A stretch of 34,877 nt of DNA from Chloroflexota bacterium (GTDB lineage Bacteria > Chloroflexota > Anaerolineae > Promineifilales > Promineifilaceae), in the NCBI GenBank assembly GCA_018004935.1, contig JAGNBF010000078.1, forward strand, positions 1 through 34,877. Reading direction: 5' to 3'. The notes under the pieces are model-generated. The model saw only the letters and a list, made by a program, of their open reading frames with translations, was not told where the DNA came from and ran no database searches. The position numbers and the translations under genes were made by a program. Shown in pieces: positions 21,749 to 29,084 of the stretch. Position 1 is the first letter of the stretch. The number at the start of each line of letters is the position of its first letter.

Positions 21749-22210
21749 TTACCCTTGATTGGCGGCGATGAGCCGGAGCAGGTGTTGATTGAAGGCGGGA
21801 ACGTCCACACCGAGGGCGTTGAAAAATTCCCTGTCAATGGTTTCGATGAGGAGAACGGTTTGTGCGGCGAGGGTGCGGCCCTGTTCGGTGATGGTGAGGG
21901 CTTTGGCGCGGGTATCGGTCGGATGCGGATTCCGCAGAATCAGCCCTTTTTCTTCGAGGGTGCGGAGAACATTGGAGGCCATCATCACATCCATTTTGGC
22001 GTGGGAAGCCAGTTCAACCTGGGTGATCGGGTGTTTATCGCCCGCAAACCAGGCCAGGGACGCGAGGAGGACGAATTGGGCGTGCGTGAGGCCAAACGGG
22101 CGCAACCCCGCATTGATCTGCCGTTGCCAGAGACTGGACACCTGCCAAAGGGAAAAACCCGGACTCTCGTCCGGGGTGGTTACTTGAAAAATGGAAGGAT
22201 TGTCAGGCAT
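21749..22210 (-). CDS. MarR-family transcriptional regulator
   Basis: 153 aa with the winged helix layout of MarR: LTHAQFVLLASLAWF, the recognition region ITQVELASHAKMDVMMASNVLRTLEEKGLI, and wing HPTDTRAKALTITEQGRTL. Likely a dimeric repressor released by a small ligand. It is the last gene of an operon (SRPBCC, EVE, MarR): the gap to the EVE gene is 9 bases. It may autoregulate the promoter at 23152-23179. Confidence 0.9.
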   Translation of the reverse strand: MPDNPSIFQVTTPDESPGFSLWQVSSLWQRQINAGLRPFGLTHAQFVLLASLAWFAGDKHPITQVELASHAKMDVMMASNVLRTLEEKGLILRNPHPTDTRAKALTITEQGRTLAAQTVLLIETIDREFFNALGVDVPAFNQHLLRLIAANQG

Positions 22211-22219
22211 GGGGGATTC

Positions 22220-22702
22220 CTATCCCGTGAACATGGGCCGTTGTTGCCAATGGGGCACGGGCGGCGGACTGGTAAAGTTTTCGGGGAGCATCCCCCGGGC
22301 AATCAGGTCAAAATCGGCCTGGGGAATTTCAAAAAAGCCAAACCGGAAGAGGTAGCCCCAGCGTGATTTGTCTTCGATGAAGGACAGCGCGGGGATCAGG
22401 GGCTGGATGGGTGTTTCCACACAAGGGAAGTATGCCACATCGCGGCGATGCGGGACAAAGCCGCCGCCCATGTCGAAGGGGTAAACTGTATCACCCACCA
22501 CCCGGCCAATCGCAGTAAATGCCTGACATTTTTCCTGTCCGCCAAAGGTTTGTTTGGGCGAATAGTAAAGCACGCCATCCCCCACCCGCATCCGTTTGAG
22601 CGGTGCGGCCTTGCCGTGGCACGCCTGGGCAATCCCGGCCTGGGTCCCGTGCCAGACGTGATCGCGGGAGGCCACGATGATCCAGTACCGTGTGGGGTTC
22701 AT
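22220..22702 (-). CDS. EVE-domain (UPF0310-like) protein
   Basis: 160 aa from ATG 22702. Opening YWIIVASRDHVWHGTQAG, KMRVGDGVLYYSPK (here KRMRVGDGVLYYSP), then FTAIGRVVGDTVYPFDMGGGFVPHRRDVAYF and ARGMLPENF are standard for UPF0310/EVE proteins, a PUA-like fold that binds modified bases in DNA or RNA. The start overlaps the SRPBCC stop (ATGA) and an AAAGGA site precedes it. A longer frame upstream is only the SRPBCC gene in another frame. Partner genes do not include a methyltransferase. Confidence 0.88.
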   Translation of the reverse strand: MNPTRYWIIVASRDHVWHGTQAGIAQACHGKAAPLKRMRVGDGVLYYSPKQTFGGQEKCQAFTAIGRVVGDTVYPFDMGGGFVPHRRDVAYFPCVETPIQPLIPALSFIEDKSRWGYLFRFGFFEIPQADFDLIARGMLPENFTSPPPVPHWQQRPMFTG

Positions 22703-23118
22703 GTTAATCCTTTCGCACACTGGACGAGGTTGTTGAGTGTGGTGGGAAATTCTTTTTGTGTGCTTTTGCCGATCACCTGCGCGAAGAGAAAGCTCAATAC
22801 GCCCGAAATGTTGATCCGGTGGGTGACATGCAGGCCGTCCGGGTGTTCGTGGAGTTCGTGGACAAATTCCAGTTTGGCGAAGGGGAGGGTACTCACGTCG
22901 GCGAACCGTTTGAGGGGCTGGCAATCGGTGATTATCGCCTGCACTTCACCCGCCCCGAACGGTTTGAGGGTGTAGGTGTTTCCAGTCTTAAATTCGCCGG
23001 ACATCCGGCACCATTCGACGCCTTTGTCCCATTTCGGCCAGTTTTCGACATCGGCCCAGGTTTCCCAAATGGCCTCACGGGAGGCATCGGTGATGATGGT
23101 GTATTCTGCGGTCCACAT
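22699..23118 (-). CDS. SRPBCC (START/polyketide cyclase-like) protein
   Basis: 139 aa from ATG 23118, preferred over ATG 23124 because AAGGAG then lies at 7 bases. Typical SRPBCC start TAEYTIITDASREAIWETWADVENWPKWDKGVEW followed by alternating strands and a C-terminal helix (EFPTTLNNLVQCAKGL). The fold binds hydrophobic ligands. First gene of a three-gene MarR-controlled operon, so it may bind or modify the same small molecule the MarR senses. Confidence 0.88.
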   Translation of the reverse strand: MWTAEYTIITDASREAIWETWADVENWPKWDKGVEWCRMSGEFKTGNTYTLKPFGAGEVQAIITDCQPLKRFADVSTLPFAKLEFVHELHEHPDGLHVTHRINISGVLSFLFAQVIGKSTQKEFPTTLNNLVQCAKGLT

Positions 23119-23151
23119 GATCATGCTCCTTGATTTATTGTATATGCACTT

Positions 23152-23179
23152 ATTATATATACATATATTATCTTGTCAA
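23152..23179 (-). promoter_or_regulatory. Promoter of the SRPBCC-EVE-MarR operon
   Basis: On the minus strand TTGACA (23174-23179), a 16-base spacer, TATAAT (23152-23157): a near-consensus sigma-70 promoter. The spacer and downstream bases are an A/T palindromic stretch (TATATGTATATATA, and GTATATGCAC at 23140s), a plausible MarR operator. Confidence 0.75.
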
Positions 23180-23229
23180 GAAAAATGCACGGGGAAAGAG
23201 AATCTCGTCCTATAGCTTTCAAAAAAAGA

Positions 23230-23353
23230 GGTTCTTTGGGAATTCAGGGGGTTGACACCAAATGTACGGGCTGGCCTTGTGCCTGCCCCGCCGAGGGCAA
23301 CCACAAGGGTTGCCCCTTCAGATAGTGTCAATCCCTTGAAATCCCAAAGACCC
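23230..23353 (+). repeat. Family R1 element, copy F
   Basis: GGTTCTTTGGGAATTCAGG left end, nested hairpin, and a right side with an extra segment before CCCAAAGACCC. No other feature is seen in the rest of the 23180-23470 gap. Confidence 0.8.
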
Positions 23354-23470
23354 TCATTTTCTGAATATCTGTATAAAAGTTGAACTTTTCCGACAGCCTG
23401 CCAGTCTCTAAACAAATGTCACTTGATAACCATGATGCGTATATCAAAAAAGCTTGGGGCAAAAACGAGT

Positions 23471-23902
23471 CTACCGCATCCAGGTATCGTACTTTTCGCC
23501 GAGGGCGGTCATGAATGCCGCATCGGCAAACTGCGCCTCGGTCATGGTGGCCAGTTCAGCCAGATATTGATCGAACCCGCCGGGGCTGAAGAGGGTGAGT
23601 AACTTGCCTCCCTGGGGGCAGGTGACTTCGTGCCAGTTGTGGGGGGGTATATTGATCGTCATCCCAGGGACGGCGATGACGGTGGCGTCGTCAAATTTGA
23701 ATTCTATTTCGCCTTCCAGAATGTAGAAGATCTCGATCATCTCTTTGTGATAATGGCGGGGCAGATGGAAGCCGGGTTTGAGGGTGTCTTCGACGAAGGT
23801 CACGCGCCCACCGGTTAAATCCAGGGTAGTTTTGACAAAAATATGATCGTTGGCCCAGTCATAATCCTGGCCTTTTCCTGAAGCGATAATTTGGTAATTC
23901 AT
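23471..23902 (-). CDS. Cupin-domain protein
   Basis: 143 aa from ATG 23902. Cupin motif 1 is visible as PGFHLPRHYHKEMIEIFYILEGE (metal-binding His pair and Glu) and motif 2 as PGMTINIPPHNWHEVTC (second His). A small single-domain cupin; reaction unknown (isomerase, dioxygenase or sensor are all possible). Located 93 bases after the SDR gene on the same strand, so it may be the last member of the DUF2231-SDR operon. An upstream start (23959) lacks a ribosome site and conservation. Confidence 0.88.
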   Translation of the reverse strand: MNYQIIASGKGQDYDWANDHIFVKTTLDLTGGRVTFVEDTLKPGFHLPRHYHKEMIEIFYILEGEIEFKFDDATVIAVPGMTINIPPHNWHEVTCPQGGKLLTLFSPGGFDQYLAELATMTEAQFADAAFMTALGEKYDTWMR

Positions 23903-23995
23903 GGTGCGTACTCTTTGTTGAATTTTGTTTTTGGCGACGTGGTTCAAAAATCGGCCCAATTTGTAAAGCGACCTGAACCATGCCTTTTTGGCCGT

Positions 23996-24868
23996 TCAGC
24001 TACCTTCTTTCACATGCGTCAGCCCTACAACCATCTTCCAAAGTTTTTGGCGGGTGGGGGCGTCGAGTACGGCAGAAGGCCACTCTACCGACTGGCTTTT
24101 TGTGTTGTAATATTTTCCGCTTATCCCGGCCACATCGGGGGATGAGGCCAGATAGATGGATGAACGGGCCGCCTTCGCCGCTGATTTGCCGTTGTCTGGA
24201 CGTACCATTAACCGGAAAAGTGGGAAGATAAAACGCATGAAGCCAGGGAGCATGTTGGCGGTTACGCTACGTGTCATGTTGGTGCTGGCCTGCCCCGGAT
24301 AACAGACGTTGAAGGTTACGCCTTTTTCGCGCCGGGCAAATTCGTACATTACCACCATCATCGCCAGTTTGGACTGTGAATAGGAATTCAACCCATCGAA
24401 AGAGCGTTCGGCCTGCAAATTGTCCAGGTCCAGTTGGGCGGGGACATCGCCACCCATCAGGGTGATGACACGCGGGGCCGGGGCAGATTTCAAGGCATCC
24501 ATCAACAAATGGGCCAACAAAAACGGGGCCACCACATTCACGGCAAAGTTGGCCTCGATCCCATCGGGGGTTAATTGCCGTTCGGGAGCCGCCAGGCCCG
24601 CGTTGTTGATCAGCACATCGAGACATGGATATTTCTGTTTGAACGTCTCCGCCAGGGCGTGAATCTCTGCTTGTTGGGTGAAATCCGCCAGCAGGAAATC
24701 CACGCGGGGGTTGCCACTGGCACTTTTCAGGCTGGACACAGCTTCTGCCGCTGTTTTGGCATTGCGCCCGGTGAGGACGACATGTGCGCCCATTTGGGCC
24801 AGGGCCAGGGCGGTCTGGTAGCCGATACCACTGGTGGCACCGGTGATGAGAATGGTTTTATTTTTCAA
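23996..24868 (-). CDS. Short-chain dehydrogenase (retinol-dehydrogenase-like), atypical active site
   Basis: 290 aa. NAD(P)-binding TGATSGIG (9-16), NNAG (88-91) and the YSQSK catalytic Tyr163/Lys167 are present. The usual catalytic Ser strand (typically NVSS) reads TLMGG (136-140), so Gly replaces Ser by my alignment, and activity may be altered. The start codon is TTG at 24868 with GGGAG just upstream, inside the DUF2231 stop region (10-base gap): translational coupling is likely. Neighbours DUF2231 and a divergent MarR suggest an inducible detoxification or redox response. Confidence 0.88.
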   Translation of the reverse strand: MKNKTILITGATSGIGYQTALALAQMGAHVVLTGRNAKTAAEAVSSLKSASGNPRVDFLLADFTQQAEIHALAETFKQKYPCLDVLINNAGLAAPERQLTPDGIEANFAVNVVAPFLLAHLLMDALKSAPAPRVITLMGGDVPAQLDLDNLQAERSFDGLNSYSQSKLAMMVVMYEFARREKGVTFNVCYPGQASTNMTRSVTANMLPGFMRFIFPLFRLMVRPDNGKSAAKAARSSIYLASSPDVAGISGKYYNTKSQSVEWPSAVLDAPTRQKLWKMVVGLTHVKEGS

Positions 24869-24878
24869 GAGATTCTCC

Positions 24879-25343
24879 CTATGGCAAGAGCGGATTCACG
24901 CCGCGCACGTTGATGCCCAACTCGTACACGAGATTGCCACCCGTGCCCCCCAACAGCACTACCCAGATGAGTCCCAACATGATCAATCCTACGTACACGG
25001 GATGGGTGTCGAGGTCTTGTCCCTGGCGGCGGGCGTTAAACCGCCATCCCAACAACCCCAGGGTGGCGAGGGTTCCCAGCAAGCCCAAAAATTGGTGTGG
25101 TTCGATGGACGCGGCCAGTGCGGTTTTTTCGTAGGGAAAATGGGCAATCAGCCCGGTGATGGTGGCTGGAACCGCGGCCGCGACGCCTACGATGAGCAGA
25201 ATCCATGAGGTTTCGTTGAGAGCGGCATTAGGGCGAAACCGTGCCAGCAGGGTGAGCGCAAAGCTCAAAAATAAAGCCCCAATCGCAAAATGGACAATAA
25301 TCGGGTGTAAATCCAGCCAGATATTTTGAAGGAAGCTAAACAT
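24879..25343 (-). CDS. DUF2231 membrane protein
   Basis: 154 aa, four transmembrane helices. The opening LDLHPIIVHFAIGALFLSFALTLLARF with HPIIVHF, later ITGLIAHFPYEKTA and EPHQFLGLLGTLATLGLLGWR, is characteristic of DUF2231 (possible haem-binding histidines). Function unknown. ATG 25343 has AAGGAG 8 bases upstream. First gene behind the TTGACA/TATAAT promoter at 25401-25430. Octamer at 25174. Confidence 0.88.
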   Translation of the reverse strand: MFSFLQNIWLDLHPIIVHFAIGALFLSFALTLLARFRPNAALNETSWILLIVGVAAAVPATITGLIAHFPYEKTALAASIEPHQFLGLLGTLATLGLLGWRFNARRQGQDLDTHPVYVGLIMLGLIWVVLLGGTGGNLVYELGINVRGVNPLLP

Positions 25344-25379
25344 ATTCCATACTCCTTAACTTTATGCTAAAATATATGC

Positions 25380-25430
25380 GTGAGCAATCACATAGATCGT
25401 ATTATATGTGCGTGTTCACGCAATTGTCAA
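25380..25430 (-). promoter_or_regulatory. DUF2231-SDR promoter with palindromic MarR operators
   Basis: On the minus strand TTGACA (25425-25430), 18 bases, TATAAT (25401-25406). The spacer holds the perfect palindrome GCGTGTTCACGC (25410-25421). A second half-matching palindrome GTGA-N4-TCAC lies at 25380-25391, its centre 30 bp away (three helical turns). The divergent marR at 25465 is the obvious candidate repressor of both directions. Confidence 0.75.
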
Positions 25431-25464
25431 GGAGAAAAACCTGGCATAAAAAGGAGAGCGTAAA

Positions 25465-25896
25465 ATGTTTGCACCTATTGAGCAGGAAGCCTGGGGCGGT
25501 TTTCTCAGCACCTACTCCCGCCTCAACCGCCTGATCGAAGAGGATTTACAGGAAAATACCCGTATTACCCACGCCGAATTTGAGGTGCTTCTGCGCCTGT
25601 CGTGGGTGGAGAGTGACCGGATGCGGATTCAAGACCTAGCCGCGCAGAGTATTCTCACCCGGAGCGGGGTCAGCCGGGTGGTGGAACGGTTGGAAAAGGC
25701 TGGGCTTGTCAAACGTGAGGAAGCCAGTGAGGATCGGCGGGGGGCTTATGCGGTGTTGACCGAAGCTGGGAAGGAGCGTTTTAGCGCGGCCGCACAGTCA
25801 CACATTGCATTGGTACGCGAGCATTTTCTAACCCATTTCACGGTGGCCGAGTTGGCGCAAATGGCCGATTTTTGGAAACGATTGTCACCGGGCTAA
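25465..25896 (+). CDS. MarR-family transcriptional regulator (divergent to DUF2231-SDR)
   Basis: 143 aa. Winged helix: RITHAEFEVLLRLSWV, DLAAQSILTRSGVSRVVERLEKAGLVKREEASEDRRGAYAVLTEAG (recognition helix and DxRG wing loop typical of MarR), then dimerisation helices. ATG 25465 is 8 bases after AAGGAG. Likely controls the intergenic operators at 25380-25421. Octamer at 25786. Confidence 0.92.
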   Translation: MFAPIEQEAWGGFLSTYSRLNRLIEEDLQENTRITHAEFEVLLRLSWVESDRMRIQDLAAQSILTRSGVSRVVERLEKAGLVKREEASEDRRGAYAVLTEAGKERFSAAAQSHIALVREHFLTHFTVAELAQMADFWKRLSPG

Positions 25897-26017
25897 CCTT
25901 CACGTAACTATTCAGCCTGACCAAGGTTCGTGCCACGGGTCAACGCCTTTGCAGAACCCTGTGGATGGTTATTTTTCTTATTCCATTTTGGGCATGGTTC
26001 AAGTTAGCTTTACAAAT

Positions 26018-26338
26018 CTGTAGGATGATTTTATAAATCGTCCATAGTCATAAAGTGACATTTTGTTTGCGGCCATGCTGGGGCAAGCCTGGGCTGACGA
26101 CCCATCCCCCTACGATTCTCAAAGGGAGGGGGGACAACCGCTACTCCTGGTGTTTCCCCCCTTCCCGCCGTAAATCGCCGGGGGATGGGTGAATCAACTC
26201 ATTACCCGATTAATCATTTAATCAACAAAACGACCGGGTTATGATTACAAAGGCCGCTGGCCTGGGCTTTTAGCCCGCAGGGCTTCGTCTGTTTAGTCCG
26301 GCGGTCAAACCGTCTGGCGGGGTAACGGAACGCTTACG
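26018..26338. repeat. Three hairpin repeats between marR and dnaJ, ending in an R3 remnant
   Basis: 26018-26043: CTGTAGGATGATTTTATAAA hairpin type, repeated at 34803. 26101-26189: long hairpin with ends CCCATCCCCC/GGGGGATGGG and inner GGGAGGGGGG/CCCCCCTTCCC. 26230-26338: reversed R3 inside (AGGCCGCTGGCCTGGGCTTTTAGC) and the right end GGAACGCTTAC, with no matching left end. The rest of the gap shows only the dnaJ promoter. Confidence 0.65.
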
Positions 26339-26443
26339 GTACAACTTGAATATCTGATGCCTTGCCTGATTTTTGCCAATATTCGGTAAAACTGTTTCGC
26401 GGTTGAGCAACCGTTAGCGTTATGTAAGAACGTCTGTTCCCCC

Positions 26444-26473
26444 TTGACAGTATTTGTAACCGACTCCTAAAAT
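26444..26473 (+). promoter_or_regulatory. Promoter of the dnaJ-like gene
   Basis: TTGACA (26444-26449), 18-base spacer, TAAAAT (26468-26473), giving a leader of about 55 bases. No CIRCE heat-shock element (TTAGCACTC-N9-GAGTGCTAA) is visible. Confidence 0.65.
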
Positions 26474-26533
26474 ACAGATATCTTTGGGGAGTGATGTGGT
26501 GTGGATACACCTTATCTTCCACTTTGACAAGGC

Positions 26534-27472
26534 ATGGTTGCAAAAATGGAATTTAAGGATTACTACAAAATATTAGGCGTTGACAAAACCGCCGACCAAA
26601 AAACCGTAAAACGGGCTTATCGCAAGTTGGCCCAACAATATCACCCGGATAAAAATCCCAATAACAAAGCATCTGAAGAAAAATTTAAGGAAATCAACGA
26701 GGCTTATGAAGTCTTGGGTGATGCCGAAAATCGTACTCGTTATGATCAACTGGGCCAAAATTATCAACAATGGCGTCAGACAGGGGATCAGCCGGGTGGA
26801 TTTGATTTTTCCCAATGGTTTGCGGCGAATCAATCACGCGGTGGATACCAAACGTCAGTAAATCTGGATGATTTGTTTGGTGGGGAGGGGGGCCAGTTTT
26901 CCGACTTTTTCCAGGCAATTTTTGGTGAACGTATGGGACAACAACGGTCAGGCAGACGCGGCCGCGACATGGAACACACTATCGAAATTACGCTAGAAGA
27001 AGCATACCACGGCACAACCCGTACCCTCAGCCAGGAACGAGGCGAGACGTTTACAGCTAAAATCCCGCAGGGAGCTAAAACGGGCACGAAAGTTCGTTTG
27101 CGCGGTAAGGGACAGGCGGGTCAGGGAGCTGAAGCCGGGGATCTTTTCCTGGTAGTGAAGGTTAACCCCCATCCTCGCTTTAAGCGTGAGGGAGACACAC
27201 TTTCCTTAGACCTGGAAGTAGATGTGCCAACCGCCGTATTGGGGGGGAAAGTACCTGTTGCGACCCTGGCTGGTACCGTCAATCTCACCATTCCGCCGGG
27301 TACATCAAGCGGCCGCACCATTCGCCTGGCCGGTCGGGGTATGCCCCATTTGCAGAACCCAGACGAACATGACGATTTGCTGGTGCGGGTCATGATCAAA
27401 GTGCCAACCCCCACCCAACTTACGGAGCCAGAACGCCAGTTGTATGAAGAGCTGGCCCGACTCAGAAGCTGA
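26534..27472 (+). CDS. DnaJ/CbpA-type J-domain co-chaperone
   Basis: 312 aa. J domain at 5-75 with YHPDKNPNN (HPD at 37-39), which stimulates the Hsp70 ATPase. A Gly/Phe-Gln linker follows, then the peptide-binding C-terminal domains ([61 protein letters not shown]). No CxxCxGxG zinc domain, so it is CbpA-like rather than full DnaJ. Start uncertain: ATG 26534 or ATG 26546. No Hsp70 or GrpE gene is in the window. Octamers at 26958 and 27309. Confidence 0.93.
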   Translation: MVAKMEFKDYYKILGVDKTADQKTVKRAYRKLAQQYHPDKNPNNKASEEKFKEINEAYEVLGDAENRTRYDQLGQNYQQWRQTGDQPGGFDFSQWFAANQSRGGYQTSVNLDDLFGGEGGQFSDFFQAIFGERMGQQRSGRRGRDMEHTIEITLEEAYHGTTRTLSQERGETFTAKIPQGAKTGTKVRLRGKGQAGQGAEAGDLFLVVKVNPHPRFKREGDTLSLDLEVDVPTAVLGGKVPVATLAGTVNLTIPPGTSSGRTIRLAGRGMPHLQNPDEHDDLLVRVMIKVPTPTQLTEPERQLYEELARLRS

Positions 27473-27485
27473 ATATTTAACCGCT

Positions 27486-27515
27486 TTGACATTGGTGTCC
27501 CAGGTTGGCTAAATG
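27486..27515 (+). promoter_or_regulatory. Possible promoter of the HtrA-like gene
   Basis: TTGACA (27486-27491), 18 bases, TAAATG (27510-27515), in the 127-base gap after the J-domain gene. The -10 is imperfect; read-through from the chaperone gene is also possible. Confidence 0.4.
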
Positions 27516-27599
27516 CATCATTTGCCTGTGTAAAAATAACGCAGAGAACGAGAGGTAAAGCCATCGCGCCAGAGTCGAGCCATTTCTAAGGAAAAGCAA

Positions 27600-28766
27600 A
27601 TGAAGCGAAAGACATCATATTTGTTATTGTTGGGCGTGTTATTATGGTTGAGTGGGTTGGCTTGTACCCTTTCTCCCGCCTCAGGTGGCAGTGAAACAAA
27701 TGAAGAGGCAGTGATCGCGGCCGCGGTGGCTACCCTTCAGGCGCAACCCGCCCCCGTAAATGTAACCGCCCCTGACACCCCCATAGTTGCCGGTGCTCCT
27801 GGCGTTAGCGTAGACCTGCAAAACCAGCTTGTCACTCTATACAACTCCGTTAACCCGTCCGTTGTTCACATTATCGGCTTGTTGGGCACGGGCACCGGGT
27901 TTGTTTACGACAGCCAGGGATATGTCGTTACCAATAACCATGTGGTAGATGGTAACGAGAACCTGGAAGTCGTTTTCGCTGATGGCTTCCGTTCCTATGC
28001 GGAAATTGCCGGAACGGATGTTGATAGTGATCTGGCCGTTATTCGGGTTAATGATGTCCCTGAGAATCTGCAACCCGTCACCTTAGGCGATTCTAATGCG
28101 GTGCAGGTGGGCGAATTTGTCATTGCCATTGGTAATCCTTTTGGTCAAGAAAGTTCTATGTCATTGGGAATCATCAGCGGGGTAGGGCGTACCCTGCAAT
28201 CGCAACGTGCGGCCGATGGGGGTGGCTCTTACTCCTTACCCCAGGTAATCCAGACCGATGCCCCCATTAATCCCGGTAATTCTGGTGGCCCCCTGGTTAA
28301 TTTGAGTGGGCAGGTGATTGGTGTTAATAGTGCCATTCGCACTGATACCGGTTTTAACTCTGGGGTAGGCTTCTCCATTCCCGTAAATGCCGTCAAACGG
28401 ATTGTGCCGTCACTGATCCAGGCGGGTCAGTATGTCTACCCTTATATGGGTATTGGCGTTAGTTTGCCGACACTGAACCTGGACGCCCAAGAGCAATTGG
28501 GTTTACCTCAACCTTATGGTGTTTATGTGACCAGCGTTGTTGAGGAAGGTCCAGCCGCTCAGGCTGGCCTTCAGGCGGGCGAGGTCGAAAATAATTTTAC
28601 CGGTGGTGATCTGATTCTGGCTGTAGATGGCCGGGAGGTGCAAAACTTTGATGAATTGATCTCTTACCTGGTGTTTGAAACGGAAGTTGGTCAGACGATT
28701 GAGTTGTACGTCTGGCGCAATGGGGAATATCTTACCTTGCCTCTGACATTAGGGGCCAGACCCTAA
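27600..28766 (+). CDS. HtrA/DegP-like serine protease, lipoprotein
   Basis: 388 aa. Lipoprotein signal ending LSGLAC (Cys22), then a trypsin-like domain with His114 in TNNHVV, Asp144 in DSDLAV and Ser228 in NPGNSGGPL, and a single PDZ domain (about 290-385, ending LYVWRNGEYLTLPLTLG). Family members degrade damaged proteins outside the cytoplasmic membrane. ATG 27600 follows AAGGA. Its place after a J-domain chaperone gene fits a protein-quality cluster. Octamer at 27717. Confidence 0.93.
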   Translation: MKRKTSYLLLLGVLLWLSGLACTLSPASGGSETNEEAVIAAAVATLQAQPAPVNVTAPDTPIVAGAPGVSVDLQNQLVTLYNSVNPSVVHIIGLLGTGTGFVYDSQGYVVTNNHVVDGNENLEVVFADGFRSYAEIAGTDVDSDLAVIRVNDVPENLQPVTLGDSNAVQVGEFVIAIGNPFGQESSMSLGIISGVGRTLQSQRAADGGGSYSLPQVIQTDAPINPGNSGGPLVNLSGQVIGVNSAIRTDTGFNSGVGFSIPVNAVKRIVPSLIQAGQYVYPYMGIGVSLPTLNLDAQEQLGLPQPYGVYVTSVVEEGPAAQAGLQAGEVENNFTGGDLILAVDGREVQNFDELISYLVFETEVGQTIELYVWRNGEYLTLPLTLGARP

Positions 28767-28844
28767 TCCATGTCAAACCAGATGGTCGCCTTTTATGCTT
28801 ACCTTCTGTGTGGTTAAGAAAGCATTCCAAAATAAGCTCCACCC

Positions 28845-28968
28845 AGATCTGACTGGTTGTCGGAAACCGGTGAGGTCTAGACCCGTAAGTTATTTTGGTT
28901 CTTTGGGAATTCAGGGGGGGTGACACCAGATGTAGGGGCTGGCCTTGTGCCTGCCCCGTGTGGGGCAG
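28845..28968 (+). repeat. Degenerate R2 piece followed by truncated R1 copy G
   Basis: 28845-28885 resembles a decayed R2 hairpin (CAGATCTGACTGGTTGTCGG/ACCGGTGAGGTC). R1 follows from GGTTCTTTGGG at 28897 but stops at TGCCCCGTGTGGGGCAGGG; its right end is missing. An octamer lies outside genes at 29017. Confidence 0.65.
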
Positions 28969-29084
28969 GGTCAGGATACCGGCTTGAGCGATTCCGTAAG
29001 CCCCAGGTAAGAACCCGCGGCCGCTTCCTTTTCAGGCGCTATTGCCGTTAATGTTCATTGTCTTTGGCCACGAAGGAGGTCTTC

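Noticed and set aside
21707-22366. 219-codon plus-strand reading frame
   Set aside because: It is antisense to the MarR and EVE genes, whose domains are clearly recognisable; its own translation is low-complexity Gly/Glu-rich with no family features.
22703-22924. Longer EVE protein starting upstream at 22924
   Set aside because: The added residues are basic and unstructured and overlap the SRPBCC gene; ATG 22702 has a ribosome site and matches the family start.
26341-26533. CIRCE or other heat-shock control before the dnaJ-like gene
   Set aside because: No TTAGCACTC/GAGTGCTAA inverted repeat; only an ordinary sigma-70-like promoter is visible.
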